NCBI GenBank assembly: GCA_000156295.1
Contig: DS999228.1
Coordinates: 124,001 to 188,000, forward strand
Direction of reading: 5' to 3'
From: a marine gamma proteobacterium HTCC2148
GTDB taxonomy: Bacteria; Pseudomonadota; Gammaproteobacteria; Pseudomonadales; Halieaceae
DNA length: 64,000 nucleotides
The position numbers were made by a program, and so were the translations under genes. Positions 35,003 through 44,325 of this stretch are shown here, piece after piece (position 1 is the first letter of the stretch; every line of letters starts with the position of its first letter). Below the pieces are notes generated by a model that saw nothing but the letters and a program-made list of their open reading frames with translations, had not been told where the DNA came from and searched no databases.

Positions 35003-36043
35003 CTAGATGCGCACACTGCTGCCATCACGCAGCACGCCCGAAAAAACGCGCTTTTCTGGCGGTAAATTCTGATCATCAACTCTGTCCATCAACATCGACA
35101 CAGCGGCCTCGGTCATGCTCTCTACCGGCTGCGCGACAGTCGCGAGGTCAAAACTGGACCAGGATGCGGCGCGCACTCCGTCGAAGCCCACGACTGACAC
35201 GTCTCCTGGAACGTCGTACTCGAGGTGAAAGCGCAGTTCGTCCATGGCGCCAAACGCCATCATGTCGTTAGCGCAAATGATGGCATCAGGAGCACTACCC
35301 CGTAGCTCGATAATCTCCTGCACAGCCCTGCGTCCGGACTTATAACCATAATCGCCACTGACCTGTGTTACATCGGTAACACCAGACTCATCCAACCTGT
35401 CGATCGCGCCCCGCGTACGCTGCATACTAACAACCGAGTCGGAGGGTCCAGTAATAATGGCATAGGATTTATGCTGGCCACTTTTTGTCAGACGATTGAT
35501 CAGTGCTCGCTCACCGCCTACCTGGTCGCAACTAACAGAGCTGACAGGTATGTCTTCGTAAGAGCGATTGTAAAAAACCAAAGGAACATTGCGTTCTTCG
35601 AAAGTAACGATTTCATCGGGTGACAAATGTGCTGCGGCAATCACACCATCTACCTGGTATTGCCAAACCCGCTCCAGAGTGCGGCTGACATCACTTTCAT
35701 GATCCAGCGTGAAAAGTAGCACGTGGACACCACGTTCAGTAAAGCGAGCGCTCAATTCAGAGACGACTTCGGGATAAAAATTCAAATTGGACACGATCAC
35801 CGCGACCATGTTCGAACGTCGAGTGATCAAACCACGGGCAATCGCGTTGGGCGTATAGCCCATTTCCTTGACTGCAGTCATTACCCGCTCGCGCATCTTT
35901 TTAGAGACACTTGCACCCGGTTTAAAGCACCGAGAGACTGCCGATTGCGAAACACCGGCATGCAGAGCGACGTCGTAAGACGTCACATGCCTTTTCGTGT
36001 TAGCGAAATTTTCCTTGCGGGTACTACTGCCGGTTTTTGCCAT
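35003..36043 (-). CDS. LacI-family transcriptional regulator
   Basis: A 346-residue repressor. The helix-turn-helix is at about 17-37 ([20 protein letters not shown]), with the hinge region [16 protein letters not shown]. The periplasmic-binding-like sensor domain follows ([46 protein letters not shown]). It starts inside the end of the HpsN-like gene (20-base overlap). Its local regulon is probably marked by the five TTCGAA-centred operators between 22.9 and 37.4 kb. The inducer is probably the substrate or an intermediate of the locus. Confidence 0.95.
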   Translation of the reverse strand: MAKTGSSTRKENFANTKRHVTSYDVALHAGVSQSAVSRCFKPGASVSKKMRERVMTAVKEMGYTPNAIARGLITRRSNMVAVIVSNLNFYPEVVSELSARFTERGVHVLLFTLDHESDVSRTLERVWQYQVDGVIAAAHLSPDEIVTFEERNVPLVFYNRSYEDIPVSSVSCDQVGGERALINRLTKSGQHKSYAIITGPSDSVVSMQRTRGAIDRLDESGVTDVTQVSGDYGYKSGRRAVQEIIELRGSAPDAIICANDMMAFGAMDELRFHLEYDVPGDVSVVGFDGVRAASWSSFDLATVAQPVESMTEAAVSMLMDRVDDQNLPPEKRVFSGVLRDGSSVRI

Positions 36044-37307
36044 ATCGTCTTACGCGAATATCTGCCTGTTCTTTATGACCCGCGAACCCTTCCACGGCAC
36101 ACAGGCGAGAACAGTATTCACCGACCATGGCAGAGGCTTCGGGGGTTACCCGCTGGAAGGTACAGGTCTTGATAAACTTGCCTACCCAGAGCCCGCCAGT
36201 ATAGCGCGCCGCTTTCTTCGTTGGCAAAGTATGGTTGGTACCAATGACCTTGTCACCGTAAGACACATTAGTCTCCTGTCCAAGGAAAAGCGCGCCATAG
36301 TTACTCATATTCTTCAGGAAATAGTCCGGATCGCGAGTCATTACCTGCACGTGCTCAGAGGCAATCGCATCAGCCACCTCAACCATTTCTTCATAGCTAT
36401 CGCATAAGATGACCTGGCCATAGTCTTTCCAGGCAGCGCCAGCAATTTCGGCGGTAGGCAGAACTGTCAGCTGTCGCTCTACTTCAGCCATGGTATCCAG
36501 CGCCAATTGTTCTGAGTTAGTTAACAAGACCGCTGGTGAATTAGGGCCGTGCTCAGCCTGCCCCAATAAGTCTGCAGCACACAGCTCGCCATCGCAGCTG
36601 TCATCGGCAATCACCAGCGTTTCTGTGGGACCAGCAAATAAATCGATACCCACACGTCCGAACAGTTGACGTTTCGCTTCTGCCACGAAGGCGTTACCGG
36701 GACCCACTATCATATCAACGGGTGCGATTGTTTCGGTACCAATCGCCATCGCACCTACGGCCTGTACGCCGCCAAAGCAGTAAATTTCATCGGCTCCCGC
36801 CATATCCATGGCGACTACAATCGCTGGTGATGGCGTTCCATTAAACGGAGGTGCGGCCGCAATGACTCGTTTGACTCCTGCGACCTTGGCGGTCACCACA
36901 GACATGTGCGCAGATGCCACCAGAGGGTACTTACCACCTGGCACGTAGCAACCGACACTATTCATTGGAATATGCTTGTGCCCCAGCACGACACCGGGGA
37001 GTGTCTCCTCCTCCACATCCACCATCGAATTGCGCTGGATCTGCGCGAAGTTACGCACTTGCTCCTGGGCAAAGCGAATATCGTCAATGACTTGTTGATC
37101 TAGCTCTTCATAACACGCAGCGATCTGGTCTTTACTCAGGCGAAAGCTGTCAGGACGCCAGCTATCGAATTTCTCTGAGTAGTCGCGAATGGCAGCGTCG
37201 CCCCGCAATTCGATCTGCCCGAGAATATCCTCCACGATACCTCTAACTTTTGCGTCCTGAGTCTGGACTTCCTCGACGGACATTCCTTCTTTAAGGTATC
37301 TAGCCAT
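36024..37307 (-). CDS. HpsN-type dehydrogenase (histidinol dehydrogenase paralogue)
   Basis: A 427-residue member of the histidinol-dehydrogenase family. Metal ligands are conserved (Q250, H253 in LGQAEHGP; D352 in YGDKV; H411 in AGHKEQ), as is the catalytic pair E318-H319 (SEHVQV). Stretches such as [20 protein letters not shown] and [13 protein letters not shown] are closer, from memory, to HpsN (sulfopropanediol 3-dehydrogenase) than to HisD. No other his genes are present. It would oxidise a primary alcohol by four electrons to a carboxylate. First gene of the lacI operon, behind operator copy 5. Confidence 0.88.
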   Translation of the reverse strand: MARYLKEGMSVEEVQTQDAKVRGIVEDILGQIELRGDAAIRDYSEKFDSWRPDSFRLSKDQIAACYEELDQQVIDDIRFAQEQVRNFAQIQRNSMVDVEEETLPGVVLGHKHIPMNSVGCYVPGGKYPLVASAHMSVVTAKVAGVKRVIAAAPPFNGTPSPAIVVAMDMAGADEIYCFGGVQAVGAMAIGTETIAPVDMIVGPGNAFVAEAKRQLFGRVGIDLFAGPTETLVIADDSCDGELCAADLLGQAEHGPNSPAVLLTNSEQLALDTMAEVERQLTVLPTAEIAGAAWKDYGQVILCDSYEEMVEVADAIASEHVQVMTRDPDYFLKNMSNYGALFLGQETNVSYGDKVIGTNHTLPTKKAARYTGGLWVGKFIKTCTFQRVTPEASAMVGEYCSRLCAVEGFAGHKEQADIRVRRYGKNRQ

Positions 37308-37360
37308 TGCGCTATCTCCGGGGTGCTTTGTGCGTGAACCAAAGGCATGCTAAACATTTT

Positions 37361-37374
37361 TGACTTCGAATGCA
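37361..37374 (+). promoter_or_regulatory. LacI-type operator copy 5
   Basis: TGACTTCGAATGCA, identical to copies 1 and 2. It lies between the HpsN-like gene (start 37307, minus) and the decayed hydrolase (37451, plus). On the plus strand it overlaps a candidate -35 (TTGACT, 37360-37365), with TATAAT at 37385-37390 (spacing 19), so a bound repressor would block that promoter. Confidence 0.8.
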
Positions 37375-37450
37375 ATTTATCCGATATAATCTCTCGCTTT
37401 GTCGCGGCAGCTCAGGAAACATTGGTGAGATGGGAATTGGAACTCGATGT

Positions 37451-37966
37451 ATGACGAACGCAAAAGCGCTGATTTTGATAGGCGGCCTGATACTGACGAC
37501 CGCAACAACAAGTGCCAACCCTGAGCCAGTCAAGCCCGATTGCACGACTGCCCCTTGCGTCTGCCTGAAATCGCTGGCGGAGCTGTCCACCGAAGCGCTG
37601 CGTCAGCGTGAGTATCACAGCACACTCAAGACATTGCACAAAGTAGCACGCAAAGACAAACTCAGAACCTACATGCTCGGCTATTACTCGGACTCGTCAG
37701 CGTTCTAAAGTCGACGGGATCTGCCCTCTTCCGAGCCGCCTGAATACGGCTATCCAGGACTTATACTTGCTCCGAGCTGGATTTCCCGAAAAGACGCATT
37801 AACAAAGTCAGGAGGACAGGCTAAAGTCTATATTTATCCTGGCAATACGCACTCCTTGAAAACCAGCAGACACAGCTGGTTCTCACCGCCCGGAACCATA
37901 GACGGCGCGCCTGTCGCTTTAGACGGTGACCGTAAACTGTTTAAAGGTTACGGTCTCACCGACTGA
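37451..37966 (+). pseudogene. Decayed secreted alpha/beta hydrolase
   Basis: From the ATG at 37451 a signal peptide (MTNAKALILIGGLILTTATT) and a mature part run to an in-frame TAA at 37706-37708. The same frame then stays open for another 86 codons, with hydrolase-like sequence: EYGYPGLILAPSWISR, a typical first core strand, then GGQAKVYIYPGNTHSL, a typical C-terminal strand and histidine loop. The nucleophile region between them, about 150-200 residues, is missing. A stop plus an internal deletion mark it as a pseudogene. It is divergent from the HpsN-like gene at operator copy 5. Confidence 0.65.
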
Positions 37967-38007
37967 CGTTAATTGAGCCTACTCTAACAAATACCTAGGA
38001 ATTGAAC

Positions 38008-38760
38008 ATGAATGACGACACACCATCTTCGCCTTTTCGACTTGATAAAAAACGTGCGCTAGTAACGGGCGCAGGCAAAGGAATCGGCCGTGCCTGTGCT
38101 CAGAGGCTGGCAAAATCTGGAGCTAATGTCATCGCCGTTGCGAGAACAGAAGCCGACCTGGAAACTCTGGCATCCGCGCACCCTGGGCTCATCGAACCAT
38201 GGGTAGCCGATGTGACTGACGAGAAATTCCTGCAGCGCATTGAATCGCTGGAGCGACTGGATATTCTAGTCAACAACGTCGGCACCAACAAACCACAGCC
38301 GTTCACTGAGGTGGAACGTGAAACTCTGGATCTTATTCTCAACTTGAACGTGCGCTCCGCCTTCCTGGTGGCACAGGCAGCCGCTCGAGTAATGGTGAAA
38401 CAAGGTTCTGGATCGATTATTAACATGGGTTCTCAAATGGGGCATGTCGGCGCCAAAAACCGTACGGTCTACTGCATGACTAAACACGCCATCGAAGGAC
38501 TCACCAAAGCAATGGCCGTTGAACTCGCAGTGCTAGACATACGCGTCAATTCAGTCGCTCCCACTTTCATTGAAACCCCGCTTACCAAACCCATGTTCGA
38601 AAAAGCTGAATTCCACCAGGACGTGATCTCTCGTATTCCTATGGGGCACATCGGCCAGGTAGATGACGTAGCCAACGCTGTGTTGTTCTTGGCAAGCCCC
38701 GCGGCCAACATGGTGACAGGAGACAGCCTTAAAGTAGATGGCGGCTGGACAGCGGTTTAA
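38008..38760 (+). CDS. Short-chain dehydrogenase/reductase
   Basis: A 250-residue classical SDR from the ATG at 38008 (AGGA upstream). NAD(P)-binding TGAGKGIG is at 20-27, NNVG at 89-92 (instead of the usual NNAG), S142 and Y155xxxK159 (YCMTK) form the active site. The C-terminus (GDSLKVDGGWTAV) is the usual SDR end. It could supply a dehydrogenase step for the LacI-controlled locus (sugar-, fucose- or diol-dehydrogenase type), but it has no operator copy of its own. Confidence 0.92.
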   Translation: MNDDTPSSPFRLDKKRALVTGAGKGIGRACAQRLAKSGANVIAVARTEADLETLASAHPGLIEPWVADVTDEKFLQRIESLERLDILVNNVGTNKPQPFTEVERETLDLILNLNVRSAFLVAQAAARVMVKQGSGSIINMGSQMGHVGAKNRTVYCMTKHAIEGLTKAMAVELAVLDIRVNSVAPTFIETPLTKPMFEKAEFHQDVISRIPMGHIGQVDDVANAVLFLASPAANMVTGDSLKVDGGWTAV

Positions 38761-38838
38761 CAGCCGATCTATAGGGCGCTGGCGCCACTATGAACACTTT
38801 TTGGGGGAACTGATTAGTGAGCTTCCCCGCGACCACCA

Positions 38839-39591
38839 TCAGTCCGAATAATATCGGTTAAGGTGAGCCAGAATATCACCAGACTCGAACATACCCACAT
38901 CCTGGCCGGGATCATAAAGATAGGGAATCGATACCCTGCCCTCCCGGTGCATAAGGTGACGCCGATTGACCAGGGTGCTTTCAGGGGTGATGTTCAATGC
39001 ATTGCGCACCGGCGGCAACAGCCATTCCTTTAGCTTGGTACGACCACAGTTGCGGACGATATAGGGGATTTCCATTTCACACAGCTTCTCTCGCACAATC
39101 CGGGCGTAGGGGCTGGACTCAAAACTATACAGTTCCAATAACTGCTCTGGCTCTTTGCCGGGATTCGCTTGCATACCCTGCTTCATGCGCGGCGCGCTGG
39201 CCAGCATGGAGCCTGCTGTCTGAAGTCGACCCAGCTTCCACTTGAGTGGTAAGTCACCGTCACCATAAGTGGCGAACAAATAGTCGATGATGTCGAGAGA
39301 CTCGTACATTTCCGCGCCAGTGTTAGGGTCTATCAAATAGGGAAACTGGGCCTTACCGCCCAGCTCTACCAACTCAGGACGAAAACGTTCACCGTTCTTC
39401 GGGCAAGGCAGAATCAATACATCCAGATCCAGTTCGGTAAGGGCTTCGCGAACCAGACGGCAATAGGGACAGTTTTCTATATCGTAAAGTTGCAGAAGCT
39501 CGGCCGGCTTTTCGGCGCCTGGTGTGACCTGAATGCCGCTGGTACCCCGAATCAAGGTCGATACGAATGACGTGGCTACACCTGATGACAT
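38839..39591 (-). CDS. Tandem glutaredoxin/GST-N domain protein
   Basis: A 250-residue protein made of two GST N-terminal (thioredoxin-fold) domains. The first has an intact redox motif C41-P-Y-C44; the second has S160-P-Y-A in the same place. Both share the GST cis-proline and ES-D motifs (FPYLIDPNTGAEMYESLDII, then IPYLYDPGQDVGMFESGDIL). There is no helical GST-C domain. It is a conserved type in proteobacteria and plastids, probably a glutathione-linked redox protein. It ends the gene set downstream of gltX. Confidence 0.85.
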   Translation of the reverse strand: MSSGVATSFVSTLIRGTSGIQVTPGAEKPAELLQLYDIENCPYCRLVREALTELDLDVLILPCPKNGERFRPELVELGGKAQFPYLIDPNTGAEMYESLDIIDYLFATYGDGDLPLKWKLGRLQTAGSMLASAPRMKQGMQANPGKEPEQLLELYSFESSPYARIVREKLCEMEIPYIVRNCGRTKLKEWLLPPVRNALNITPESTLVNRRHLMHREGRVSIPYLYDPGQDVGMFESGDILAHLNRYYSD

Positions 39592-39603
39592 ACAACAACT
39601 CCG

Positions 39604-41085
39604 TTATAGGGTTTGATACTCTTTTTCCAGACGCTTCATGGCTTTTTTCGATACGCCACCCAGGATAGAGATTGCATGGCGCAGTCTTGATCGGCTCATA
39701 TCCGGGCCCAACATCTCCATAGAATCGACGACGGAGAAAGATGCACTGGTGCCGGCTATGGCAACAAATATTGGCGCCAGGAAGTCTTTTACCTTAACCC
39801 CGGAAGCATCAGCCAAAGCCTTTAGCTCATTCCAGATATTGTCCCGGTTCCACTGCTGCAGGGCTTCCATGCGCCAAAGAGCAAACTGCAGCCCTTTGAC
39901 CACGTCTTCCTTCTCACCTTTAACGCCGGCAAAGCTGTCTTCATCAAGCGGCAAAGTTCCTGAGACTAAAAAGCCAGCCAAAGGTGCGAAGTCGCTTAAG
40001 GTTTCCATGCGCTTTTGCGCATGCGGCAGCACTTTCATCAAGTTGGCCTCGTTGTAAGCCCAATCAACCAGACGCTTGGCCAGCTGCTGCTCATCCAGGT
40101 CTTCTCGAATCCACATGCCGTTGAGCCAGGAAAGCTTCTCAACATCGAAGATAGGTCCACCCAAAGAGACACGCTGGATATCAAAGTTGTCCTGCATTTG
40201 CTGCAGGCTGAATTTTTCGCTTTCATCGGGCATGGACCAGCCCATACGACCCAGGTAGTTCAACAGCGCTTCTGGCAAAAAGCCCATGCGCTGGTAGTAC
40301 AAAATACTGGTGGGGTTCTTACGCTTGGAAAGCTTTGACTTATCGGGGTTACGCAATAACGGCAGGTGACAGAGCTTGGGCATATCCCAGCCGAAGTACT
40401 GGTATAGCAATACATGCTTGGGTGCCGAATTAATCCATTCTTCACCGCGTAACACATGGGTAATACCCATCAGGTGATCGTCTACGACATTAGCCAGGTG
40501 ATACGTTGGCATACCATCTGACTTCAGCAGAATTTGCGCATCCACCATACTCCAGTCAAGCTCAATAGTGCCACGCAGCATATCGTCTACTGCACAAGCG
40601 CCCTCCTCTTCAGGCACTATCATTCGAATCACATAGGGCTCGCCCGCGGCCTCACGCTTTGCAACTTCCTCTTCGGGCAATTTAAGATCAGACGGCTTTA
40701 GCGCAGAGCTACTGCCCGCAGCGCGCTGGGCCTCACGTAGCTCATTGAGTTCCTCAGCTGTGCGATAACAAACAAAGGCCTTGCCTTCATCGACCAGCTG
40801 GCGAGCGTAATCGCCGTAGATATCCATGCGTTCACTCTGGCGATAAGGGCCGCAGTCTCCACCCACATCGGGCCCCTCGTCCCAGCTAAGGCCAAGCCAG
40901 TTCAGCGAATCAAGAATAGCCTGCTCAGACTCCGGCGTGCTCCGCGTTTGGTCGGTATCCTCGATGCGCAGCACAAACTGACCACCGTGCGCCCTGGCGA
41001 AGCACATATTGAACAAGGCGATATAAGCGGTGCCGACGTGGGGATCACCGGTAGGTGATGGCGCGACGCGAGTACGAACGGTCAT
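39604..41085 (-). CDS. gltX: Glutamyl-tRNA synthetase
   Basis: A 493-residue class I synthetase that charges tRNA-Glu. The HIGH-like motif is [11 protein letters not shown] (11-21) and the KMSKS-like motif is [11 protein letters not shown] (248-258). The length fits GltX. The zinc-binding cysteine set of the E. coli enzyme (near residues 98-127) is not present, since only C106 falls in that region, so this belongs to the zinc-free form. The two following bases-level neighbours show no operon link beyond proximity. Confidence 0.97.
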   Translation of the reverse strand: MTVRTRVAPSPTGDPHVGTAYIALFNMCFARAHGGQFVLRIEDTDQTRSTPESEQAILDSLNWLGLSWDEGPDVGGDCGPYRQSERMDIYGDYARQLVDEGKAFVCYRTAEELNELREAQRAAGSSSALKPSDLKLPEEEVAKREAAGEPYVIRMIVPEEEGACAVDDMLRGTIELDWSMVDAQILLKSDGMPTYHLANVVDDHLMGITHVLRGEEWINSAPKHVLLYQYFGWDMPKLCHLPLLRNPDKSKLSKRKNPTSILYYQRMGFLPEALLNYLGRMGWSMPDESEKFSLQQMQDNFDIQRVSLGGPIFDVEKLSWLNGMWIREDLDEQQLAKRLVDWAYNEANLMKVLPHAQKRMETLSDFAPLAGFLVSGTLPLDEDSFAGVKGEKEDVVKGLQFALWRMEALQQWNRDNIWNELKALADASGVKVKDFLAPIFVAIAGTSASFSVVDSMEMLGPDMSRSRLRHAISILGGVSKKAMKRLEKEYQTL

Positions 41086-41190
41086 GACAATCCTGGAGTA
41101 GTTTTCAAGAGCGGCGATTATACGGCCTCTCCCGCCTAAATCCCACTGGCTGTCAGTATCTACAAGTTAGGAATATGCCTTTAATAAGCA

Positions 41191-41922
41191 TTACGGCGAC
41201 GGCTCCTTCCAGCCAAAAGCGCTAAGCACGCGCTGGAATGCAGCGTCCAGTCCAGCTCTTATATGCACCGTGTCGCCATTCACAGGATGGCTAAAGTCCA
41301 TACCGGTACAAGCCAATAACAAACGGCCACAGCCGTATTTTTCGGCAAAAAAACGATTGTGAACGCCTTTTCCATGCTTCGCATCGCCAATAATGGGATA
41401 ACCCAGGTGTTTCATATGCCTGCGAAGCTGATGTTTGCGCCCTTGCTCAGGCTGCAGGGCAACCAGTGAGTAGCGACTCTGGGGATAACGATCTACCGCG
41501 TAAGGGATTTCAACAGTATCCAGACGCTCAAACCGGGTAACAGCATCCCTCGTCGGCCGCGCCTGAGTGCGATTACGATCGGCTATTTTATCTGGCTGAT
41601 CTTGCAGCGCATGATCGATCACTCCATGCAGAGGGCACCATCCCCGGACGACTGCCAGGTATGACTTCAACACACTATGATCAGCGAGTTGCTCAGAAAC
41701 CGCTCTTGCAACCTCAGGTGTGAGCGCGAACAGGAGGACGCCAGAGGTAGGCTTGTCGAGGCGATGCACCGGGTAAACCCGCTGACCAATCTGGTCGCGA
41801 AGCAATTGCAGGGCGAAACGGGTCTCATGCCGATCAATTGGACTACGGTGCACGAGCAGCCCGCTCGGTTTATTGATGGCAACAAGGTACTCATCCCGAT
41901 AAATAATCGGGAGCCGTTCCAT
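41191..41922 (-). CDS. truC: tRNA pseudouridine synthase C
   Basis: A 243-residue RluA-family pseudouridine synthase from the ATG at 41922 (four bases after the asparaginase stop). The catalytic aspartate is in VHRLDKPTSG. The N-terminus MERLPIIYRDEYLVAINKPS and C-terminal KHQLRRHMKHLGYPIIGD are typical of TruC, which modifies U65 of certain tRNAs. A longer start at 41967 would overlap the asparaginase gene and is not needed. Confidence 0.93.
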   Translation of the reverse strand: MERLPIIYRDEYLVAINKPSGLLVHRSPIDRHETRFALQLLRDQIGQRVYPVHRLDKPTSGVLLFALTPEVARAVSEQLADHSVLKSYLAVVRGWCPLHGVIDHALQDQPDKIADRNRTQARPTRDAVTRFERLDTVEIPYAVDRYPQSRYSLVALQPEQGRKHQLRRHMKHLGYPIIGDAKHGKGVHNRFFAEKYGCGRLLLACTGMDFSHPVNGDTVHIRAGLDAAFQRVLSAFGWKEPSP

Positions 41923-41926
41923 CGCT

Positions 41927-42991
41927 TCAGTATTTATTGAAGTAGGCCTGGACCTTGGCTGGATCATCGGTTTTGGTCAGGATCAGCTTGAGCAAGACTC
42001 GAGATTGAGCAGGGTTCAGTTCACCAGAGGCTACAGTGCCCATCGCATCGTCATCGGTTTCCACGTTACGCCCCACAGTGCCGCTGGTCACCCGAGTAGA
42101 TCGAACCACCACAACACCTTCGGCTCGGGCACGCTCTAGCGCCTGGAGCGCATCACCCGTCATATTGCCGTTGCCGACACCGGCGGTCACTATGCCTTTT
42201 GCTCCGTTGTCCACAGCGGCGTCAATTAAATCAGGGGAAACGCCGGCACTGATGTAGATGACATCTACCCGCGGTAGCACCTTAATACCCTCTACCGAAA
42301 ATTCGGAATCGCTGGTGTGCGTTCGGTATGGAGAGCGGTAGTAACGGTTCTCACCGTACAAGGTTGCCCCCATAAGACCGCGTTCCGCAGAAACGAAGGT
42401 CTGCACGTCGGTGGTGCTGGTCTTAGTCATACCGCGAGCACCGTGAATATCATCGTTGATGACAATCAGTACTCCCCTGCCCTTAGCCTCAGCATCAGCA
42501 GCAACTGCAACTGCATTGAAAATATTTAACGGCCCGTCAGCCGACAAAGCGGTAGCAGGTCGCATCGCTGCAGTCATCACCACAGGTTTATCACTATTCA
42601 CAATCAGGTTGAGAAAGTAAGACGTCTCTTCGATGGTATCCGTACCGTGGGTAATCACAATGCCATCTACGTCCTTGGAAGCCAGCAAGGTATTCACGCG
42701 GTCGGCCAGTAGCAGCCACACTTCATCGCTCATATCCTGACTACCCACATTGGCGACTTGTTCACCGCTGATATCGGCCAGCTCACTGAGCTGCGGGACC
42801 GCATCGATCAGCGTTTCAACGCCGACCTCTCCAGAGGTATAGCCTGCCTGAACCCCCGTGGCCGCAGCACCTGCTATGGTACCCCCGGTTGCCAGAATGA
42901 CGATCTTCGCTTTCATGGGTTCTCCCGCCAGAGCGGCGCTGCCGGTCAATATAACGATTGTCAGTACCAATATCTTGCCAAAAACATTCAT
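41927..42991 (-). CDS. ansB: Type II L-asparaginase, periplasmic
   Basis: A 354-residue enzyme from the ATG at 42991. Signal peptide: MNVFGKILVLTIVILTGSAA, cut near ALA|GEP. The catalytic motifs are ILATGGTIAG (first threonine) and GIVITHGTDTIEET (second threonine and aspartate). It hydrolyses asparagine to aspartate and ammonia in the periplasm. The lysine expected in the MTAAMRP region is not distinct. The stop precedes truC by four bases. Confidence 0.93.
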   Translation of the reverse strand: MNVFGKILVLTIVILTGSAALAGEPMKAKIVILATGGTIAGAAATGVQAGYTSGEVGVETLIDAVPQLSELADISGEQVANVGSQDMSDEVWLLLADRVNTLLASKDVDGIVITHGTDTIEETSYFLNLIVNSDKPVVMTAAMRPATALSADGPLNIFNAVAVAADAEAKGRGVLIVINDDIHGARGMTKTSTTDVQTFVSAERGLMGATLYGENRYYRSPYRTHTSDSEFSVEGIKVLPRVDVIYISAGVSPDLIDAAVDNGAKGIVTAGVGNGNMTGDALQALERARAEGVVVVRSTRVTSGTVGRNVETDDDAMGTVASGELNPAQSRVLLKLILTKTDDPAKVQAYFNKY

Positions 42992-43258
42992 AATTAATCT
43001 CTTTGGTAACAACGCAGTAAAGCATAAGTATCGGTGAATTGCTGATCGCGCTCAAGCCAGACGACGTGGCTGATTATGTCCGGTAGAATCTGCGCCGCTT
43101 ATAAGCATTCACCTATCAACTCTAGAAATTTGGGCGAGTTAACTTGGCGATATGACCCCCGCGGCTCGGTGGCGGGCACCCTGGCCTCTGTGTGTGAAGG
43201 AGCTGCTCCGTGATTCCCGGGCACAATCCGCTCCCTGCGTGTTGCCATGCTTACAGGC

Positions 43259-44176
43259 CTACGTCGCTTGAACAACGTCGGGCATTTCATGCAACAGAAA
43301 ATCGACCAGTGCACGTGTCTTTGCCGGTACAAATTCTCTCTCCGGGTAGACCACATAGATCGGCAGGCTGCCGATTGAACAGTACCCTGGCAAAACAGGC
43401 ACCAACTTCCCATCTCGCAGGGTGTCACCCAGCAAACCCTTGTCGATAAGTAAGACACCGACGTGGGCCAGGGCAGCCGATATCAATGCTCCCGGGTCGT
43501 TAATGGATAGCGGTCCGGAGACTGTCACGGTCTCTTCGCCCTCATTGCCGACAAACGACCAAGCCTTCATGGCAAGTTGTGAGTTCTGGTAGAACAAACA
43601 ACGGTGATGTAAAAGGTCCGAGGGCGTTTCCAGCGGCGGCGCGGTGCTCAAGTACTCAGGACTGGCGCACAGCACGCCTGCTAGTTCTCCTATCTTCCGG
43701 GCGACCAATGAGGAATCTGGCAAATAGCCAACACGAATGGAGACATCGACGTTTTCTGCGACCATGTCGACGAAGCGATCTTCCAATTGCAGGTTCACAT
43801 TCACCTGTGGGTACTTCGCGAGAAATCGTGTGATGAGCGGGACCAACTGAATACGCCCCTGGGCACTGGCACATGTCACGTTCAGATTGCCTGCCACTAC
43901 CGACTGGGAATCCTCGCTAATGTGTTCAATGGACTGCAGCGCCAGCTCCACTTTGTGAGCCTCCAGGAGAACCTGCTTGCCGACTTCAGTGAGGGCGATC
44001 CTGCGCGTGGTTCGATTGAACAACCGGGATCCGATTTGCTCCTCCAGGGCTACCAGCTGTTTGCTGACAGATGACCGGCTGATGCCCAGCAGCTGGGCTG
44101 CCGCCGACAAGCTTCCCTGTCTGTTTATATGGGAAAAAAGAATCAATCCCCGTATATTCTGGTTTTTTACCGCCAT
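43259..44176 (-). CDS. LysR-family transcriptional regulator
   Basis: A 305-residue LysR regulator. The helix-turn-helix is at about 18-45 (SLSAAAQLLGISRSSVSKQL, VALEEQIGSRLFNRTTRR). The substrate-binding domain follows (GNLNVTCASAQGRIQLVPLI), of the CrgA/DsdC-like group. It is divergent from hchA, with a 149-base spacer containing the palindrome CAGGTACCTG at 44239-44248. It probably controls hchA and perhaps the MDR gene after it. Confidence 0.93.
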   Translation of the reverse strand: MAVKNQNIRGLILFSHINRQGSLSAAAQLLGISRSSVSKQLVALEEQIGSRLFNRTTRRIALTEVGKQVLLEAHKVELALQSIEHISEDSQSVVAGNLNVTCASAQGRIQLVPLITRFLAKYPQVNVNLQLEDRFVDMVAENVDVSIRVGYLPDSSLVARKIGELAGVLCASPEYLSTAPPLETPSDLLHHRCLFYQNSQLAMKAWSFVGNEGEETVTVSGPLSINDPGALISAALAHVGVLLIDKGLLGDTLRDGKLVPVLPGYCSIGSLPIYVVYPEREFVPAKTRALVDFLLHEMPDVVQAT

Positions 44177-44325
44177 TATTACCTCTGGTGTTTCATTTTT
44201 GGAAACAATGTAGTGATTGTTCTGCGGCTAATCAAGCGCAGGTACCTGGGGTACGATTCGACTGAATAAGCGTTAGCACGCTGAAATGTTGTTCTTTCTC
44301 CGCAGACCATCTGAAGACTTTTAAC

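Noticed and set aside
23004-37307. Naming the locus a dihydroxypropanesulfonate pathway
   Set aside because: Only the HpsN-type dehydrogenase and a possible SDR fit; sulfolactate-cleaving genes and a sulfonate exporter are missing from the window.
36024-37307. True histidinol dehydrogenase HisD
   Set aside because: No other histidine-biosynthesis gene is near, the gene is in a LacI-controlled operon, and its motifs fit the HpsN-like paralogues better.
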